Shown here in pieces: positions 16,446 to 25,219 of a stretch of DNA of 64,000 nucleotides. Position numbers and translations under genes: made by a program. The DNA comes from V1-33 sp039795165 (GTDB taxonomy: Bacteria; Verrucomicrobiota; Verrucomicrobiia; Verrucomicrobiales; V1-33). The stretch's first letter is position 1; each line of letters opens with the position of its first letter. Where the stretch lies: assembly GCA_039795165.1 (NCBI GenBank), contig JBDKER010000016.1:1-64000 (forward strand), given 5' to 3'. The notes below the pieces were generated by a model. That model had not been told where the DNA came from. It did no database searches and saw only the letters and a program-made list of their open reading frames with translations.

Positions 16446-17420
16446 TCACGACTTCATGAGCGGACGCCACCACGCCTCATTCTCCTGATACCACCGCACA
16501 GTCGCCTCGATGGCCCGGTCAAACGACTGCGCCGGTTCCCAGCCCAGCTCGCGCTGCGCCTTGCCACTGTCGATGGCATACCGCCGGTCATGACCCGGCC
16601 GGTCCTTCACATACTGAATGAGACTCTCGGGCTTTCCGACGAGCTGCAGGATCAGCTTCACAATGTTGATGTTCTCCCACTCGGTGTTCGCTCCCAGATT
16701 GTAGACTTCACCGGACCTGCCGGCATCGAGGACCCGCAGAATCCCCGCGCAGTGATCCTCCACATGAATCCAGTCACGGATGTTTCTGCCATCTCCATAC
16801 ACCGGCAGCGACTGATCATGCATCGCCCGGATGATCATCAGCGGAATGAGCTTCTCGGGATATTGATAGGGCCCATAGTTGTTCGAACAGCGCGTGATCA
16901 CCACATCCTGTCCGAAGGTGTGATGATTCGCCAGCGCCAGCAGATCTGCAGACGCCTTGCTCGCCGAATACGGACTGCTCGGCTGCAAAGGCAGGGTCTC
17001 CACAAAGTATCCATCCGGCCCCAGCGATCCATACACCTCATCGGTCGACACCTGCAGATACCGCACACCGAGCTTCCGCGCATGCTCCATCATGTTGTAC
17101 GCCCCCGTGACATTCGCATGCACGAATGCCTCCGGTCCCGTGATGCTGCGGTCGACATGGCTCTCCGCCGCGAAATTCAGGACGGCCGTCACCCCGGAAT
17201 CCCGCAGCACCGAATCGGTGAATCCATGGTCCGCAATGTCACCCTGATGAAAAACATACCGCCCCGCATAGTCAGCCTCCACGTCCGCAAGGCTGGCCCG
17301 GTTTCCCGCGTACGTCAGTACATCAAGGTTCGTGATCTTCACTCCCGAACGCTCGCGGAGAACCTTGCGGATGAAATTGCTGCCGATGAAGCCGCAGCCG
17401 CCTGTGACGAGATAGTGCAT
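16446..17420 (-). CDS. rfbB: dTDP-glucose 4,6-dehydratase
   Basis: From the ATG at 17420 the protein has 324 residues. It shows the NAD-binding 'YLVTGGCGFIGSNFI', 'FAAESHVDRSI', the active-site block 'STDEVYGSLG', the catalytic Y-x-x-x-K in 'YSASKASAD' and 'NNYGPYQYPEKLIPLMI'. The enzyme converts dTDP-glucose to dTDP-4-keto-6-deoxyglucose, the second step to dTDP-rhamnose and related deoxysugars. rfbA, rfbC and rfbD are not in the window. The long upstream extension of the frame is out of family and is discarded. Confidence 0.93.
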   Translation of the reverse strand: MHYLVTGGCGFIGSNFIRKVLRERSGVKITNLDVLTYAGNRASLADVEADYAGRYVFHQGDIADHGFTDSVLRDSGVTAVLNFAAESHVDRSITGPEAFVHANVTGAYNMMEHARKLGVRYLQVSTDEVYGSLGPDGYFVETLPLQPSSPYSASKASADLLALANHHTFGQDVVITRCSNNYGPYQYPEKLIPLMIIRAMHDQSLPVYGDGRNIRDWIHVEDHCAGILRVLDAGRSGEVYNLGANTEWENINIVKLILQLVGKPESLIQYVKDRPGHDRRYAIDSGKAQRELGWEPAQSFDRAIEATVRWYQENEAWWRPLMKS

Positions 17421-17524
17421 GTCTTCTAAATTCCGTAATTGAGGGCACACAGTTGGCGGAACACCAGACCACCGCAAGCCGGAACACCCGCATTCAAGGC
17501 CAACTCCACCCAACCCGCTGGCAA

Positions 17525-18676
17525 TCAGAACGACTTCGTCACCGCCCCCAGAATCAGATAGTCGGCAAAGGCCGCATCGCCATGCCGTGGCACTCCGCTG
17601 GCCGCTTCCCATTGCCGGTCCGCCACGCTCTTGAACCGCTCGCGGTACACCGCAATGGGTACGCTCAGCTGCACCGCCCAGCCATTCTTCATCCAACTGA
17701 TGCCCGGCTCGATCGATACCGCGACCCCCGGCCTCCGGAATCCATCGCTCCCGCCCAGCAGATCCTCCGCCGGAACCCCCTCAGCCCGCATGCCCAGACT
17801 CACCGTCAAACCCGCCTTCGGTAGCACCAGCCAGTCGAATCCCACCCGGCCGGCAAACGTGTCCGCAATCGACATGACCGACTCAAACGGATTCGACCTG
17901 CTTGTGATCACTCCGTTGGTTTCTTCTGGAGTGATGAGGTACGACCCGCTCGCATAAACCGACAGCGTCTTCGCAAGGCTGTAATAGGCAAAGACATCGA
18001 CGGGAATCCCCCAGCCGCCGTCTCCGGGCTGAATCGACTGATCCACATTGCGCAGGTCATCACCCACAATGTCGTTGGCGTTGTCGATCAGTCTCCGGTG
18101 GACCGCTTTTTCATCCTTCCGCCCGGTCGGTGCGTCCACCCCCAGCCCGATGAGGACATTGCCCCGCCGGTGCACGGTGGGATCAAGCACCCACATGGTG
18201 CCACCAAGCCGGATGTCACCGAGTCCACCCGACTGCACATGGAACCGTTCGAGAATCCTTGTCCGCTTCGCCCGGTCAGGATCGTCCCAGACCACCGACG
18301 AGCGGTCGTGCTCGGACCATGGCACCGTCAACTGCAGCGCAAACCGCGGCGTGATCGCCTTCGCGAGGGTCACATCCACATAACTAGAGTTGTTGATCAC
18401 CTCGCTGCCTTCCTGCTGGCGGTAGGCTTCCTCATGCGTGCCCGTGAAATGTCGGTCGGACCGCAGCCAGCGGTACCCCACCGTCACCATGATGCCGGCC
18501 TCGCCTCCGTGATCGGCATTCCCATCCACCGACCGCAGGAGCCGTTCTCCCGGCGACATATTCACCGGACAACGCGAAGCCACACATCCCTGCGCCCAGA
18601 CTTCCCGGGCCGAAAGGAGAACTCCGGTTGCCAGCAAGGCCGCGCGAATAGGCGACAATCTTGGGGTTTGATTCAT
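17525..18676 (-). CDS. Predicted outer-membrane beta-barrel protein
   Basis: The 383-residue product has a signal peptide ending near 'AREVWA-QGC', then alternating aromatic/polar beta strands such as 'IMVTVGYRWLRSDRHF' and 'FALQLTVPWSEHD', and ends in Phe, the usual outer-membrane insertion signal. It includes a short Cys-containing segment after the signal ('GCVASRCPVNMS'). No precise family is recognised. It lies 59 bases downstream of nuoL in the same direction, where nuoM would be expected. It could be a small-solute channel or an uncharacterised transport-associated barrel. Confidence 0.6.
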   Translation of the reverse strand: MNQTPRLSPIRAALLATGVLLSAREVWAQGCVASRCPVNMSPGERLLRSVDGNADHGGEAGIMVTVGYRWLRSDRHFTGTHEEAYRQQEGSEVINNSSYVDVTLAKAITPRFALQLTVPWSEHDRSSVVWDDPDRAKRTRILERFHVQSGGLGDIRLGGTMWVLDPTVHRRGNVLIGLGVDAPTGRKDEKAVHRRLIDNANDIVGDDLRNVDQSIQPGDGGWGIPVDVFAYYSLAKTLSVYASGSYLITPEETNGVITSRSNPFESVMSIADTFAGRVGFDWLVLPKAGLTVSLGMRAEGVPAEDLLGGSDGFRRPGVAVSIEPGISWMKNGWAVQLSVPIAVYRERFKSVADRQWEAASGVPRHGDAAFADYLILGAVTKSF

Positions 18677-18735
18677 GCGGTCGGCTGTAGCCGATTTCCG
18701 CGGACCAAATCAATGAAAATACAATTAACTAACTC

Positions 18736-20547
18736 TCACTTGGCCAGGGCGAGGAAGACAATCAGGAGCACCCCGAGACCGAAGAGGAAGGCATATCCCT
18801 GAATGTTCCCGACCTGCAGGCGGCGCAGCAGCGAACCTGCTCCCGCGGCCAATCCGGCGCTGCCACGCACCCCCAGCCCGTCGATGAGGAGACTGTCGAG
18901 GACCCGGGCCACGGCAGCGACCCCATCCTGGAACACCGCCACCAGCTTCGCATAGAGTTCATCAAAGTAGAACTTCTTCGCAAAGAGGGGAATGTTCACC
19001 GGATCGCTGCGGCGTCCCCGGTACATCACAAATGCCAGACCAGCCCCGAGGACGAGCGTGGCAATCGAAACAATGCCGACGATCCCGAAATGACCATGCT
19101 CCGGAAGCATTTCCGGTCCGAGGATCTTGCCGGCGACTGCTCCGAAACCTGCAATCACCCCCATCGCCGCCAGCACCACGAGCGGCAGCAGCATGAGCGG
19201 CCCCACTTCATGGGCATGACCCGCACCATGCTCGTCCCGGGCTTCCCCAAGAAAAGCCACCACCAGCAGGCGCGTCATGTAAAAAGCCGTCAGCAGGGCC
19301 GTGAAGGCCGCCAACCCGAACAGCAGCGGGCTGCGATGGTGAGCCGCTTCCAGAATCGCTTCCTTGGAATACCAACCCGACGTCACAAAGGGAACCGCCA
19401 CGAGGGCCGCCGTGCACACCGCAAAGGTCAGGAAGGTCACCGGCATCTTCTTCGACAGACCACCCATCTTCCAGATGTCCTGCTCATGGTGGCAGGCATA
19501 AATCACGGCACCTGAACCAAGGAACAAGCCCGCCTTGAACCACGCATGCGTGAACAGGTGGAACATCGACGCCTGCGACGCGCCTAGACCCACCGCCATC
19601 ACCATGTAGCCAAGCTGCGACAGCGTCGAGTACGCAAGGATGCGCTTGATGTCGTTCTGCTGCGTCGCCATGAGCGCCGCCAGCAGGGCCGTCACCCCGC
19701 CAATCCATGAAATCACCTGCCCTGCATCGGACACACCAATCAGGAAGGAAACCCGCACCATCAGGTAGACGCCCGCCGCCACCATGGTCGCCGCATGGAT
19801 GAGCGCCGACACCGGAGTCGGTCCTTCCATCGCATCCGGCAGCCATACATGCAGCGGAAACTGCGCACTCTTGCCCACCGTTCCGCAGAAGACCAGGAGG
19901 GTCGCCAGCGTCAGCGTCCCGCGCGCCTCGGGTCCCAGACCAGCCACCCCCGCCGCAATCCCGTCAAACGTCAGAGATCCCGTCAGCGTCCACAGCATCA
20001 GGATCCCGATCATGAACCCGAAATCGCCGATCCGGTTCGTGAGAAAAGCCTTCTTGGCCGCATCGGCCGCGCTGTTCTTCTCATACCAATGACCAATCAG
20101 CAGGTACGAACTGACCCCCACCAGTTCCCAGAAGATGAACATCATCGGAAGATTGTCGGCATAGACAATCCCAGTCATCGAAAACATGAAGAGCGAGAGC
20201 CCCGCGAAGAAGCGTGCCTTGCCGGGATCATCCTTCATGTATACCAGCGAAAAGATGTGCACGAGGGACCCGATGCCCGTCACCACAATCATCATGCCAC
20301 GGCTCAGCGCATCATTCCGCAGGGCAATGTCGAGATTCAGCTTACCGGCCGCACTCCAGTTGTAGAGCACCGCCGATTCCGCATCGCCACCCTTCAGCAG
20401 CAGGGCCACCGCCAGCAGAAAGGTCACCACCGCCGAACCCGTCGCCACCAGCGCACTGACTCCAGCACTCCGCTTCAGCACGAGCAGAATGAGCGCCGCA
20501 CTCAGCAGCGGCAGCAGCAGTATGGCAGCAGGACTCGTCAGGGTCAT
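18736..20547 (-). CDS. nuoL: NADH-quinone oxidoreductase subunit L
   Basis: At 603 residues with about 16 membrane segments this is a full-length NuoL. It carries 'FIFWELVGVSSYLLIGHWY', 'PLHVWLPDAMEGPTPVSALIHAATMVAAGVYL' and 'NDIKRILAYSTLSQLGYM', the antiporter-like core of complex I. NuoL forms the distal proton channel and the long lateral helix. It is the last gene of the nuoHIJKL run. nuoM and nuoN do not follow, and must be elsewhere if the complex is complete. Confidence 0.96.
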   Translation of the reverse strand: MTLTSPAAILLLPLLSAALILLVLKRSAGVSALVATGSAVVTFLLAVALLLKGGDAESAVLYNWSAAGKLNLDIALRNDALSRGMMIVVTGIGSLVHIFSLVYMKDDPGKARFFAGLSLFMFSMTGIVYADNLPMMFIFWELVGVSSYLLIGHWYEKNSAADAAKKAFLTNRIGDFGFMIGILMLWTLTGSLTFDGIAAGVAGLGPEARGTLTLATLLVFCGTVGKSAQFPLHVWLPDAMEGPTPVSALIHAATMVAAGVYLMVRVSFLIGVSDAGQVISWIGGVTALLAALMATQQNDIKRILAYSTLSQLGYMVMAVGLGASQASMFHLFTHAWFKAGLFLGSGAVIYACHHEQDIWKMGGLSKKMPVTFLTFAVCTAALVAVPFVTSGWYSKEAILEAAHHRSPLLFGLAAFTALLTAFYMTRLLVVAFLGEARDEHGAGHAHEVGPLMLLPLVVLAAMGVIAGFGAVAGKILGPEMLPEHGHFGIVGIVSIATLVLGAGLAFVMYRGRRSDPVNIPLFAKKFYFDELYAKLVAVFQDGVAAVARVLDSLLIDGLGVRGSAGLAAGAGSLLRRLQVGNIQGYAFLFGLGVLLIVFLALAK

Positions 20548-20577
20548 ATCGTCGCTTTCCTAGTATGAAGTTTGATC

Positions 20578-20895
20578 CTAGCCGCTCATCGAGGTGATGT
20601 CCTCCACGTGCACCGTGCGCCGCGAACGGAACAAGGCCACGATAATCGCCAGACCCACGGCCACCTCTGCGGCCGCTACCGTGATGATGAAGAAAACCAG
20701 CATCTGTCCGTCGTAATCCGGCAGACCATCCCGGAGCCGGAAGCGTGAGAACGCCACCAGGCTCAGATTGGCCGCACTGAGCATCATCTCGAGACACATG
20801 AAGATCACAATGATGTTCCGGCGCAGCACCACCCCGGCAAGGCCCAGCGCAAAGAGCAGCCCGCTCGCAATCAGATAATCATTCAGGGTCACCAT
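20578..20895 (-). CDS. nuoK: NADH-quinone oxidoreductase subunit K
   Basis: This 105-residue subunit has three membrane helices: 'YLIASGLLFALGLAGVV', 'IIVIFMCLEMMLSAANLSLVAF' with the conserved proton-path Glu, and 'MLVFFIITVAAAEVAVGLAIIVALF' with the second buried Glu. It is normal length. It lies between nuoJ and nuoL with spacings of 13 and 30 bases. NuoK is a small membrane-arm subunit in the proton path next to NuoJ and NuoN. Confidence 0.96.
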   Translation of the reverse strand: MVTLNDYLIASGLLFALGLAGVVLRRNIIVIFMCLEMMLSAANLSLVAFSRFRLRDGLPDYDGQMLVFFIITVAAAEVAVGLAIIVALFRSRRTVHVEDITSMSG

Positions 20896-20908
20896 AGTCG
20901 CCAGTCAG

Positions 20909-21517
20909 TCAGAGATTTCCCTCCCCCTTGCCCGCGGCCGGACGGTCTTCGCGTCGGCTGATCACCACCACTCCCACGGTCGCCACAAGAAGAAGGACCC
21001 CCACCATCTGCAGGTGCATCCGGTAGTCCGTGAAGAGCGATTCCCCCACCAGCTTGGTGTCGGGCAGCGAACCTGCAGCCAGCTCGGCATTGATCCCTTC
21101 GGAGGTTCGTCCCGCTGCCTTGCGGGCTTCCACTGCTTCGGCGAGCCGCAGAGGCGTACCAGTCACGGTGGCCCGACCGTCGCGGAAGCTCCCGACCACA
21201 CCGGCGAGTTGGACCACAAGGCCCAGCACAAGGGCGGCTCCGCCAACCACGGCGACCCGGTTCAGTTTCCGCCGCTGCTCGGCCTGGATGTCCATCAGCA
21301 TAATGATGAACAGGAAAAGCACCATGACGGCCCCCGCATAGACGAGCACCTGCAGCACCCCGGCGAAATAGGCATTCAGCGAAATGTAGAGCGCTGCCAG
21401 ACCCGCAAACGACACCACCAGCGACAAGGCACTCGAGACCGGATTGCGCAGCAGCACCACCGCTGCGCCAAAGCCCAGCATGATCGCGGTGAAAAGATAG
21501 AATAATGGCGCGGGCAT
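20909..21517 (-). CDS. nuoJ: NADH-quinone oxidoreductase subunit J
   Basis: At 202 residues with five predicted helices, it has the NuoJ pattern 'VLLRNPVSSALSLVVSFAGLAALYISLNAYFAGVLQVLVYAGAVMVLFLFIIMLMD' split over helices 2-3. The loop before the last helix carries an insertion ('GTPLRLAEAVEARKAAGRTSEG'). NuoJ forms part of the membrane arm beside NuoH and NuoK. nuoI ends 14 bases upstream. Confidence 0.95.
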   Translation of the reverse strand: MPAPLFYLFTAIMLGFGAAVVLLRNPVSSALSLVVSFAGLAALYISLNAYFAGVLQVLVYAGAVMVLFLFIIMLMDIQAEQRRKLNRVAVVGGAALVLGLVVQLAGVVGSFRDGRATVTGTPLRLAEAVEARKAAGRTSEGINAELAAGSLPDTKLVGESLFTDYRMHLQMVGVLLLVATVGVVVISRREDRPAAGKGEGNL

Positions 21518-21531
21518 GGCTCAGTCAGGAT

Positions 21532-22062
21532 CTACTTCAGTTCATTCCACTTGTTGACCAGTCCCTCGCGCACACCACCCAGCTCATAGAGACGCTTTTT
21601 GTCGTGCAGCATCTCCGCCCGGCTCGTCCCCGTGATCGCATAGTCCTTCCGGAGAAAAATCGCCTGCTCCGGACAGACTTCCTCGCACATCCCGCAGTAG
21701 ATGCACCGGATCATGTCGATCTGGAATTCGCGGGGCCGCTTCTCAACCTTCGCCCATTTGTCCTGCGATGGAATCTGCTCGGGCATGATCGTGATGGCGC
21801 GCGGCGGGCAGATGAATTCGCAGAGCTGGCAGGCCACGCAGCGTTCCCGGCCATGCTCATCGGTCACAAGGGTCGGTGCTCCGCGGTAATGCGACGGCAG
21901 ACTGGCATCCCACTTTTCCTCCGGATACTGCATGGTAACCTTGGTCCGGCCGCGCAGGAGCCGCATGAAGTGCCCGAGCGTGATCTTGAGCCCCTTCAGA
22001 ATCGAAGGGAAATAGAGTCTCTCGGCGAGTGTCAGTTTCGGGCGTTCAACGATGTAGGCCAT
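21532..22062 (-). CDS. nuoI: NADH-quinone oxidoreductase subunit I (two 4Fe-4S clusters)
   Basis: At 176 residues it is a canonical NuoI. The two ferredoxin motifs are 'CVACQLCEFICP' and 'CIYCGMCEEVCP'; each gives three Cys to one cluster and the fourth to the other. These pass electrons from the peripheral arm towards quinone at NuoH. It sits directly between nuoH and nuoJ. Confidence 0.96.
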   Translation of the reverse strand: MAYIVERPKLTLAERLYFPSILKGLKITLGHFMRLLRGRTKVTMQYPEEKWDASLPSHYRGAPTLVTDEHGRERCVACQLCEFICPPRAITIMPEQIPSQDKWAKVEKRPREFQIDMIRCIYCGMCEEVCPEQAIFLRKDYAITGTSRAEMLHDKKRLYELGGVREGLVNKWNELK

Positions 22063-22083
22063 GGCTTGCGTCAGGTGTTGCCG

Positions 22084-23244
22084 TCAGCGTTTGACGATCA
22101 TCAGGATCAGCGCGGTAAGGAAAACATTGACTAGGGCCAGCTCGAAGAAGAAGACCCATCCGAGGCGCATGAGCTGGTCGAAGCGGAAGCGCGGCAAGGT
22201 CCAGCGCACCCACATGAAGAAGAAGATGAAGGCGGCCACCTTGGTCAGGAAGCAACCCATGTGCAGGAAGCCCATCCACCAGTTCGTCTTCGCGAACTCG
22301 CCGGATGGCAGAAATGGGATGGACCAGCCTCCGAGGAACAGCGTCACAATGAGCCCACTTCCAATGATCATGGCGGCATACTCCCCAAGGAAGAACATCG
22401 CGAACTTCATCGAAGAATATTCCGTGTGATACCCTGCCACCAGTTCCGTTTCGCATTCCGGAAGGTCAAAGGGCATCCGGTTGGTCTCCGCAAACATCGC
22501 GATCGTGAAGATCACGAAGGAAATGAACATCGGAATCAGCAGGACCCAGCGCTGCCATGAAAGTCCCTCGCCCCACAGGGGAAGCAGAAGCCAGCCGTTC
22601 CGGTCCTGCTCCTCCACAATCTTCGTCAGATTCAGTTCCTGAAAGACCATGAGGACAGGGATGACCGACAGGCCCAGCGCAATCTCGTAGGAAATCATCT
22701 GGCTGCTGCTGCGCACGCCACCAAGGAAGGGATACTTCGAATTCGAGGCCCAGCCGGCCAGCACGATCCCGTAAACCCCGAGACTGGCCACGGCGAAGGT
22801 GAAGAGCGGCCCCACGTTCAGGTCAGCAATCACCATCTTCACTTCCCGTCCCCCGATGTTCAGGCTGCTCCCGAACGGAATGACCGCGCAGGTCAGCAGG
22901 GCCGGCACCAGCGTGAGCGCCGGAGCCAGCCAGAAATAGAACTTCCGCACGTGCTTCGGCGTCAGATCCTCCTTCAGAATGAACTTCAAACCGTCGGCCA
23001 GCGGTTGGACGAGACCAAAGAGCGGAAAATCCTTTTTTGCTCCCAGAATCGTCAGCGGCACCCCGACCCGGTTCGGCCCGACCCGGTCCTGAATGTATGC
23101 ACTCACCTTGCGCTCAGCCAGCGACGACAGAGCCACGAAGGGAAGAATCACGAGGAACGTAAACCCGGTGATCTTAATCAGGGACGAGAGAACAAGAAAC
23201 CAGTCCATGCAGTCAGTGACCCACCATGCGGCGGCCGTTTCCAT
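22084..23244 (-). CDS. nuoH: NADH-quinone oxidoreductase subunit H
   Basis: The 386-residue frame has eight or more membrane segments, with the conserved 'SLAERKVSAYIQDRVGPNRVG' block and 'AETNRMPFDLPECETELVAGYHTEYS' that line the quinone chamber. The first 12 residues ('METAAAWWVTDC') are outside the family, so the M at 23208 ('MDWFLVLSSLIKITG') may be the real start. It is first in a nuoHIJKL transcript. A perfect CRP/FNR-type palindrome lies 35-52 bases upstream of the first ATG. Confidence 0.95.
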   Translation of the reverse strand: METAAAWWVTDCMDWFLVLSSLIKITGFTFLVILPFVALSSLAERKVSAYIQDRVGPNRVGVPLTILGAKKDFPLFGLVQPLADGLKFILKEDLTPKHVRKFYFWLAPALTLVPALLTCAVIPFGSSLNIGGREVKMVIADLNVGPLFTFAVASLGVYGIVLAGWASNSKYPFLGGVRSSSQMISYEIALGLSVIPVLMVFQELNLTKIVEEQDRNGWLLLPLWGEGLSWQRWVLLIPMFISFVIFTIAMFAETNRMPFDLPECETELVAGYHTEYSSMKFAMFFLGEYAAMIIGSGLIVTLFLGGWSIPFLPSGEFAKTNWWMGFLHMGCFLTKVAAFIFFFMWVRWTLPRFRFDQLMRLGWVFFFELALVNVFLTALILMIVKR

Positions 23245-23278
23245 CTATTCTCCGGCCCTCCTGAGCGGCAAGGCGAAT

Positions 23279-23296
23279 TTGTGAAATTTTTCACAA
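23279..23296. promoter_or_regulatory. Perfect CRP/FNR-type operator palindrome
   Basis: TTGTGAAATTTTTCACAA is a perfect inverted repeat of 8+8 bases around TT. It contains TGTGA-N6-TCACA, the consensus for CRP-family dimers. It lies between divergent nuoH (35 bp away) and the EF-hand gene (121 bp away), so it most likely controls the nuo transcript. Direction and regulator cannot be told from sequence. An FNR- or Dnr-like regulator would couple it to respiration, but this is inference. Confidence 0.6.
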
Positions 23297-23417
23297 GCCC
23301 CCCGGACGGATGCATTGTAACCGCCCCCGGACAACGGCGTCTCCATCCCATGAAGACAACGCCGAGCGGCCACTCCCGGCCCAACGCCGCCCCTTCCCAA
23401 CCCACACAAGATTCACC

Positions 23418-24023
23418 ATGAAACTGCTCACTCCCGTTCTCCTTTCGGCGGTCCTCGCAGGTGCCGTCTCCAGCGCAATGGCGCAGGCTCCCACCCCGCC
23501 GAAGCGCAACCCGTTCGGTTCCGGTGCCCTCCCCGAAATCCTCAAGCCCTACGACCTCGACGGAGATGGCAAGCTGTCGGTCGAAGAACGCCAAGCCTTC
23601 ATCAAGGCCATGAAGGAAGCCGCCGCCAACCGCCCGAAGCCGACGAACCCGTTCGACACTGACGGCGACGGTCAACTCAGCGAAGCGGAACGCGAAGCAG
23701 CCCAGGCTGCTCTCCGCGCCAAGATCGAAGCGGAACGCACCAAGCGCTTCAAGGAACTCGACAAAGACGAGGACGGCTCTCTTTCCGCCGAGGAACTCGC
23801 CGGAGCCCCCCACATGAATGCGGACCGCGCCGCTGCCATGCTCGCCCGCCTCGATAAGGACAGCAATGGCTCGGTCAGCCTCGAGGAATTCCTCGCCGCT
23901 CTCGGTGGACCAGTGCTTCCCCCACCGCCGCTGCCTCCTCAGCCTCCTCGCCCTCCGCAGCCGCCCATCGGCGGCGGTGGCCTACCAGTTCTTCCCCCGC
24001 CTCCGCCTCCCATCGGTCGCTGA
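23418..24023 (+). CDS. Exported EF-hand calcium-binding protein with Pro-rich tail
   Basis: The 201-residue product has a signal peptide ending near 'SSAMA-QAP'. It has four EF-hand loops at residues 46-57 ('DLDGDGKLSVEE'), 80-91, 115-126 and 146-157 ('DKDSNGSVSLEE'), each with Asp/Asn ligands at positions 1, 3 and 5 and Glu at 12. The tail (166-201) is proline-rich. It is probably a periplasmic or surface Ca-binding protein. The ATG at 23418 is preferred because the signal peptide begins there. A rho-independent terminator follows 41 bases after the stop. Confidence 0.85.
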   Translation: MKLLTPVLLSAVLAGAVSSAMAQAPTPPKRNPFGSGALPEILKPYDLDGDGKLSVEERQAFIKAMKEAAANRPKPTNPFDTDGDGQLSEAEREAAQAALRAKIEAERTKRFKELDKDEDGSLSAEELAGAPHMNADRAAAMLARLDKDSNGSVSLEEFLAALGGPVLPPPPLPPQPPRPPQPPIGGGGLPVLPPPPPPIGR

Positions 24024-24064
24024 TCTATTCTGACCTCAACATTCGTCAGCCCAGACCCATCCTG

Positions 24065-24099
24065 AACGGCCCGGCTCACCGCCGGGCCGTTCTTTTTTT
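24065..24099 (+). terminator. Rho-independent terminator behind the EF-hand gene
   Basis: A perfect 11-bp stem (AACGGCCCGGC at 24065-24075 with its complement at 24081-24091), a 5-base loop and then CTTTTTTT. It ends the EF-hand transcript. Confidence 0.92.
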
Positions 24100-24172
24100 G
24101 CGGTGGTGCTTTTCCTGTCGCCAACGGACTCCACGATCGCGTAAATTGTCGGTTGTCCCCACCCGATTGCTC

Positions 24173-25219
24173 ATGATCCGATCCCTGACTCTGGAGCAGC
24201 TCTGCGCCGCTGCTGTTTTCTGCCTGCTGGCTGCTCCTGCGGCGGCCGGAGAACGCTACTACACGGATTTCGAGTCGTTCGCTCCTGGTTTCGACACGCT
24301 TGTTGGCTCCGATGGCTGGCAGGGATCGAGCGCACACAACGGGCTCCGCCTTTCAGGGATCGACGCGGAAAGCATGCACGGCGTCATCGGTCTCGGCAAT
24401 GCGGCCTTCCTCGGAGGAAACACCGCGATTGTTCCCCTCGCGGCAGGACGCACGGTCAATGTCCGGCGCAACATCGGCATCGATCCCACCGCGCTCGGCG
24501 AGGAAGTGGTCACGTTCCGCTGCCTCGTCGGCATCAAGGATTCCACGGGGAACACCATCGGGACCCGGCGGGACAACTTCGAGTTTGCCATCTACAACAC
24601 GTCCTCGCAATTGCTCGGGAGCATCCAGTTCGACAATTCCACCCTCGACACCGCCAGCGGCACGCCAAAACGCAACATCTACCGGACCCAGTGGAATACG
24701 GCCCTGAGCCGCTTCGACCTCGTCAATACCAACGCAGTCTTCCTGCACGACACCATCCAGCAGCTCGAAATCCGCATCAACTTCCTCGCCAACCGCTGGA
24801 GCCTCTCCCTCGATGCCATCGATATCTTCGATGACCTGCCGTTCCACACGGGACCGCGCATCCGCAACCTCGGCCCCATCGCCGCCCAGCTCCAGATCGT
24901 CGGCACTTCCCTCACAGGTTCCCCTCAGCCAGGCGACAACTACCTCCTCTTCGATGACTGGCTCGTGCGCACGGACCCGCCCGCCATTCCCCAGCCGGCC
25001 ATTTCCCGCAGCGCTGCCAACGGAGCCGTCACCCTGACTTTCCCGCAGGAAGCGGGCTACCAGTACCTCGTGCAGTTCTCCCCCACGCTCTCCGGATGGC
25101 AATCGTCCCTGCCCGGTGCCCTCTTCACCGCCAGCACCACCGGCACTGGTTCCTTCACGGACGCCACCGCCTCGGGAAAACCGACCCGGTTCTACCGCAT
25201 CACCCGCTCTTTCCCCTGA
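24173..25219 (+). CDS. Exported hypothetical protein
   Basis: The 348-residue product has a signal peptide ('LCAAAVFCLLAAPAAA-GER'). The body is a beta-rich domain ('YYTDFESFAPGFDTLVGSDGW' to 'LLFDDWLV') like the laminin-G/pentraxin-type lectin fold of Verrucomicrobiota secreted proteins. A short C-terminal strand domain follows ('GYQYLVQFSPTLSGW'), of a type common in that phylum. No enzyme motif is visible. It starts 73 bases after the terminator, as its own unit, and its end overlaps the convergent membrane gene by 20 bases. Confidence 0.6.
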   Translation: MIRSLTLEQLCAAAVFCLLAAPAAAGERYYTDFESFAPGFDTLVGSDGWQGSSAHNGLRLSGIDAESMHGVIGLGNAAFLGGNTAIVPLAAGRTVNVRRNIGIDPTALGEEVVTFRCLVGIKDSTGNTIGTRRDNFEFAIYNTSSQLLGSIQFDNSTLDTASGTPKRNIYRTQWNTALSRFDLVNTNAVFLHDTIQQLEIRINFLANRWSLSLDAIDIFDDLPFHTGPRIRNLGPIAAQLQIVGTSLTGSPQPGDNYLLFDDWLVRTDPPAIPQPAISRSAANGAVTLTFPQEAGYQYLVQFSPTLSGWQSSLPGALFTASTTGTGSFTDATASGKPTRFYRITRSFP

